Below are positions 60,487 to 64,000 of a stretch of 64,000 nt of DNA, piece by piece; within the stretch, counting starts at the first letter, position 1; each line of letters starts with the position of its first letter. The position numbers were made by a program, and so were the translations under genes. The notes beneath the pieces were generated by a model. The model had not been told where the DNA came from and searched no databases. It saw nothing but the letters and a program-made list of their open reading frames with translations. The DNA lies in assembly GCA_011503125.2 (NCBI GenBank), contig WWBZ02000062.1, forward strand, positions 1,116,001 through 1,180,000. Direction: 5' to 3'. The stretch comes from Botryosphaeria dothidea (taxonomy: Eukaryota; Ascomycota; Dothideomycetes; Botryosphaeriales; Botryosphaeriaceae).

Positions 60487-60770
60487 TGTTGCAGTCGTGT
60501 CAATGGCGCGGTTGGTGTTGAGGCGGGGCTCCCTGGGAGGGGCAGGCGTTTATATCTCGGGACCCTGCGTCGTGCCGCGCGCCGCTAGCGGTCTGCGGGG
60601 AGTACGGCGTGTCAGTGACACTCTATACGCGAGCTCTAGACCGGCGAGCCTGCCGATACCGTCTAAGCGTATGAGCCCATGCGGCACTTGCTCGGCAATC
60701 CTTTCAGCGTCAAAATGCCCTGTTTCCAGTGTGTTTCTTGTTCATCCTGTCAGAATATTCTCACAGCAGC

Positions 60771-62144
60771 CTACTTCCATCTTTCGCTCCTCACTTCCAC
60801 CTCCTGTTCCTTTAGAATGTACTTTTGACTCTCCGCATCCCCGTTGAACCCGTCATTGCTCCCCGCTTGTCCCCCACGCCCATTGCTTGCGTAAATTGTC
60901 CCTTCTTGCACTGTCACATTCGTGATACCCATATCTGAGAGCTCCATCGGATCTCTCCGTCTGTTCGGCGATCTCCACGATTTCCACGTCGTAAAAAGGG
61001 ATCGGGAATTCGGGTCGCTGGACGCGTTGCGAGATTGTGCCCATGGTAGAAGGCGAACCAGGGGCCGGAAGGTTGCAATAGACGCCGCTGCGAGGCCCAG
61101 ACACATTTCAGCCCAGGTCCAAATGGCAATTGGAATGAAGATATCTATGGGTGGGTCAGCAGGAGCAATATGAGTAGTAAGAGATCCGGCTGACAGAGAA
61201 CATCAGTCTGTGCGGCGTAGCCAATGAGACTTTTGAAACGGATGATGTTCGCGATACTTGCGCTGCAGAAGGTCAGCATGGATGCTACGAGGAGAAGGGA
61301 TGACATACAAAACACCCATGCCGAGAACGAACACGGTCGATATCTTGACCATTGTTCTCATTTGGAGCTTCCACACCATAGGCGCCAATGCAAGCGCATA
61401 ATACCAATCCAGAGCCAGGTTGACGGCTGAATATACGTAGACACCTATTGCGACGCCGTTCCTGTCCGCGCAGTGACCGGTCGTCATGGTTGGTGTCCAG
61501 TACTTTTTGGGCTGCGTAGCGTATTAGTTTCTCGGCATCATGATTGCCAGAGGAAGCATGGACGTACAGGTGTGCACTGGAACAGCAGCGCAAAGAACTC
61601 GTACGTCCCGATAATGACGTTGACGGCGATAGAGACGAGGGTGAGCCGTCTCATAATCACGCTCGTTTGCCCGATGATGCGCAATTGCAGGAGGGCAATG
61701 GATAACTTCGTTATCATCATCGCTATCGTGTATACTACCTGCGCCAGGACAAGGTACTATACGAACTTAATTAGAGTTCACAATCTGAGGTGAGGCGGTA
61801 CTAACCATGGCGCCAGTGTAGAACGTCTGAATCGATATCTCCGCCGTCTTCCTACCAAATCCACCTTCGTTCACGCTAAAGACGATCATTACGGTCATGA
61901 CAAGATATCCGGCCTATCCATAATCAGCATGTATGAAGCGGTCAACCACGGAGCTGCAGTTCCTCACCAAGCCGACCAGCAGCAGCCAATCGTCGACGCT
62001 AAATTGCGACTGTAGTCGAGTGCGCACAAAGCACCTAAGCGCGACAAAGACGACCGACACGCAAAACATTGCCACGCATGAGGCGCGGACATGTTTCTGC
62101 GTGTCATTCAGTTGGTAGTCATCCGGGTTCACCAAGGCAGACAT
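60771..62144 (-). CDS. SAT4-family rhodopsin-like integral membrane protein (PTH11-related class)
   Basis: Seven-helix fungal membrane protein of the SAT4/rhodopsin-like domain family, which includes PTH11-type receptors; this one has no CFEM domain. Six exons on the minus strand: 61968-62144, 61806-61913, 61568-61756, 61309-61511, 61195-61262 and 60771-61144, closing in frame to 372 residues. Family marks include the early FVALRCFVRTRLQSQFSVDDWLL block, the helix YTIAMMITKLSIALLQLRI, the extracellular pair CTPPKKYW...HCADRN, LDWYYALALAPMVWKLQMR, the FRFKSL-type IIRFKSLIGY motif and the last helix IWTWAEMCLGLAAASIATFRPL. The cytoplasmic tail of about 80 residues is polar and ends in a charged EVEVRSERWK. 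Ligand unknown. Confidence 0.92.
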
Positions 62145-63070
62145 GGCTTGAAGGTTTTAGGTCCACGTCAGGACCGCATCGCAAGCAAGCCCCGGAGAAT
62201 GACTGCCTGTACCTGAGGATATGTACTCGGAGAACGGCCTGCGCACGATGCTCACCGAGTCATTTCTTATGCGTGGCCGGTGATAAAAGGATTAGCCACT
62301 AGCCACTTTCCCCCTGGCGTGTTTCGGCACTGTGCCATTTCGGCCTCATCGTATAGAACACTTGGGTACCTGGCAGAGGCGCGGCTCTGCGATGAAAAAG
62401 GCATAAATCACGCTTGACATGTCCCGTTCTAGTAGAGCGTTCGTACATCCGCAGTCCCCGCCGTTGGGGAGGCTTCGGCGGTATTTCACCAGCCGTGCTC
62501 CTCTCCCTTTCAACGAGTCATCCATACGCCACGCGACGCCTTTCGTCCCTTCAAGTCGCCTATCACCTTTGACGGGGAAGCGGGGATCGGTTGGGTAACG
62601 GTTAGACTAATTTGTTCCCCGATTTTACCGTCTCCAGAATCTCTGTTGCCGTGTCCCCTTCCCCTGTCAAATCCGCCTCCCCGCCAAAAGCGTTGGTCCA
62701 CTAGCGGAGGCTGTTCCGGTTAGCGAATCACGGTATACGTAACTCGTAGATCCAAGTTTCGAGACCTGAATCGTTGCAGGTCTGGACTGCGGCTGAAAAG
62801 TGAGGCTGTATTCCAAGATTTGGGTTTCCTCGTCGGACGATTTGGGACTATCGGCAAGTGAATGCGGACGGAAGTTGGTCGCAGTTGAGGTTCTTTACTT
62901 ATACGTTTCAAGCCTGGTGCCTCATGGTCTTTGAAACCCAAAGCAAACGGTGGAGAGTGACACAGGGATGAACAGCTAGGGAAATTGCCGACAAGCACGG
63001 TCCACATGCAGCCCACAAAGCGGCCGAAAAGAGGATAGAAAGATATCCGAGCAAAAAAGCGAAAAAAAAA
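62145..63070. other. Intergenic, 0.9 kb
   Basis: Promoter side of the SAT4-type gene and 3' flank of 5S copy 2. Nothing else supported. Confidence 0.45.
63052..63070 (-). terminator. Pol III terminator of 5S copy 2
   Basis: On the minus strand the gene is followed by a T run, CGC and a second T run, the same arrangement as at copy 1. Confidence 0.75.
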
Positions 63071-63189
63071 ACGTACAACAGCCGGGATTCCCCAATGGTC
63101 ACCCACTTGAGTACTAATCGGCCGGTTCGCAGCTTGAGTACGGCTGAGCGGACGGGAAGCCCTATATTCTGCGACCTATGGTCGTACGT
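63071..63189 (-). rRNA. 5S ribosomal RNA (copy 2)
   Basis: 119 bases, differing from the copy at 32646-32764 at three positions, all C/T transitions (ACCATAGG against ACCACAGG, AATATAGG against AATACAGG, TACTCAAG against TACTTAAG). Helix I ends pair perfectly. A TATA-like CATATAC element lies 23-29 bases upstream. Beyond the terminator and TATA position the flanks of the two copies are unrelated, so only the gene unit is shared. Confidence 0.97.
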
Positions 63190-64000
63190 GGAGGGACAAG
63201 CGGAGGGGAAAGTATATGAATATGTGGTTGCCTGCTTGTCGACAGACAGTTGGTAAGATGTCATTGCATCTCTAGTCCGCGATCTGTCATCATCTGAAGC
63301 AAAGAAGACATCGAGGCCTTGCGCAAGAGACCTTTGTTTTATCCCTGTATTTGGTCAGAAAAACGGGATCGGATCTGCCACAAATGTTCAGCGGATAACT
63401 CTCGAGCTCTTTCTCTGAAATTATCACAGAAAATATCCTCGTAATCTCATCATAGATAGATCGAATGACTGGCCTGTGATATGAGTATTCGCGCTGACCT
63501 GGCACAGGAGATACTTTTTATCCGGCTTCTGATTTCGAAGGTTAGCGAGGTTGCTACCACTCACAAGAAAAAGAAAAGGAAATCCTACAGCGTCAGCGGG
63601 TGAAAAGCTCAGCCTCATCAATGGTGAAATATACAGCCACACCGCCAGCTGTTGGTGGTTTATCCTCCGTGGCTGAGCCACGCTTAGATCTCTTCGACAA
63701 AATGAAAGATAGGAGAGTCCTGTCGCAAAGTAGATCTTAGCTTCTCGAAAAATAAGCATGATCGAGCAGTGAGGTGATCTTTGCATATCCTCTTAGCAAA
63801 GGTAAGATGACTGCTTATTTTAGTGCTGAAGGATCAACGCCATCTGTTGGACAGCCTAGCGCAGAGAGCGTCAGCTTAGTACTTCACTTGTGTAACTCTC
63901 CTGCTCAACGCTCATATATACGCTGGTCCCCTCAACTCAAACTATCCCTCTGTTTATAACTCACCGTAGGGTCGCACGGGGGCCGAAGAATATTTGACAC
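63190..64000. other. Right edge, no confirmed gene
   Basis: Minus-strand frames between about 63290 and 63786 have possible splice sites (TTTCAG-like) and could be parts of a short multi-exon gene, but no family is recognised. The final 100 bases contain a TATATATA element near 63913 and may be the promoter of a gene beyond the window. Confidence 0.35.

Noticed and set aside
53207..62144. Idea that the methyltransferase, epoxide hydrolase and SAT4-type protein form a biosynthetic cluster
   Set aside because: No polyketide, non-ribosomal peptide, terpene or RiPP core gene is present, and the genes are separated by a tRNA and several kilobases of non-coding DNA.
1..64000. CRISPR arrays, insertion sequences, integrases or prophage
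   Set aside because: No spaced direct-repeat arrays or bacterial mobile-element genes; the window is fungal nuclear DNA.

Overview
The window looks like euchromatic DNA from a filamentous ascomycete (Pezizomycotina; Dothideomycetes is my guess, not shown by the sequence). The evidence is short GT-AG introns (mostly 50-70 nt) with CTAAC/CTGAC-like branch sites, ascomycete-specific families (SAT4-type rhodopsin-like membrane protein, LaeA-like methyltransferase, multi-domain hybrid histidine kinase, fungal CxxC/C2H2-like proteins), dispersed 5S rRNA genes and a nuclear tRNA-His with an intron. No viral, plasmid, bacterial or CRISPR features were seen. Exon-intron models below were built by hand; most close in frame with no spare bases.

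Layout: 1-29 kb is a compact housekeeping block. It holds CAF1/POP2 deadenylase (5' end cut), a copper amine oxidase, two fungal-specific unknowns (one with a perfect heptapeptide array, one a zinc-finger-like protein), a wax-synthase-type MBOAT acyltransferase divergent from the GTPase RBG1/DRG1, the GID/CTLH ubiquitin-ligase subunit FYV10/GID9, a BMT5-like 25S rRNA uridine methyltransferase, BRE1 (histone H2B ubiquitin ligase) divergent from BDP1 (TFIIIB B''), and a hybrid histidine kinase.

29-36 kb is more variable. It holds a secreted repeat protein with a predicted Kex2-type KR-EAEA junction followed by Gly-Lys-Lys and Gly-Ser-Thr repeats, a 5S rRNA gene, a 602-residue protein with two copies of a CPY(F/Y)-zinc-finger-like module, and a small cysteine-rich protein. 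About 36.1-48.2 kb is a 12-kb stretch where I can support no gene; its right half is GC-rich.

48-64 kb holds a large CRIB-domain (Cdc42/Rac-binding) protein, a five-exon LaeA-like methyltransferase, an intron-containing tRNA-His(GTG), an F-box-like unknown, an epoxide-hydrolase-like enzyme, a six-exon SAT4-type membrane protein and a second 5S rRNA gene in opposite orientation to the first. The genes do not form a recognisable pathway or biosynthetic cluster. The best leads for something undescribed are the KR-EAEA secreted repeat protein, the double-module zinc-finger-like protein with its single-module relative 24 kb away, and the gene desert.
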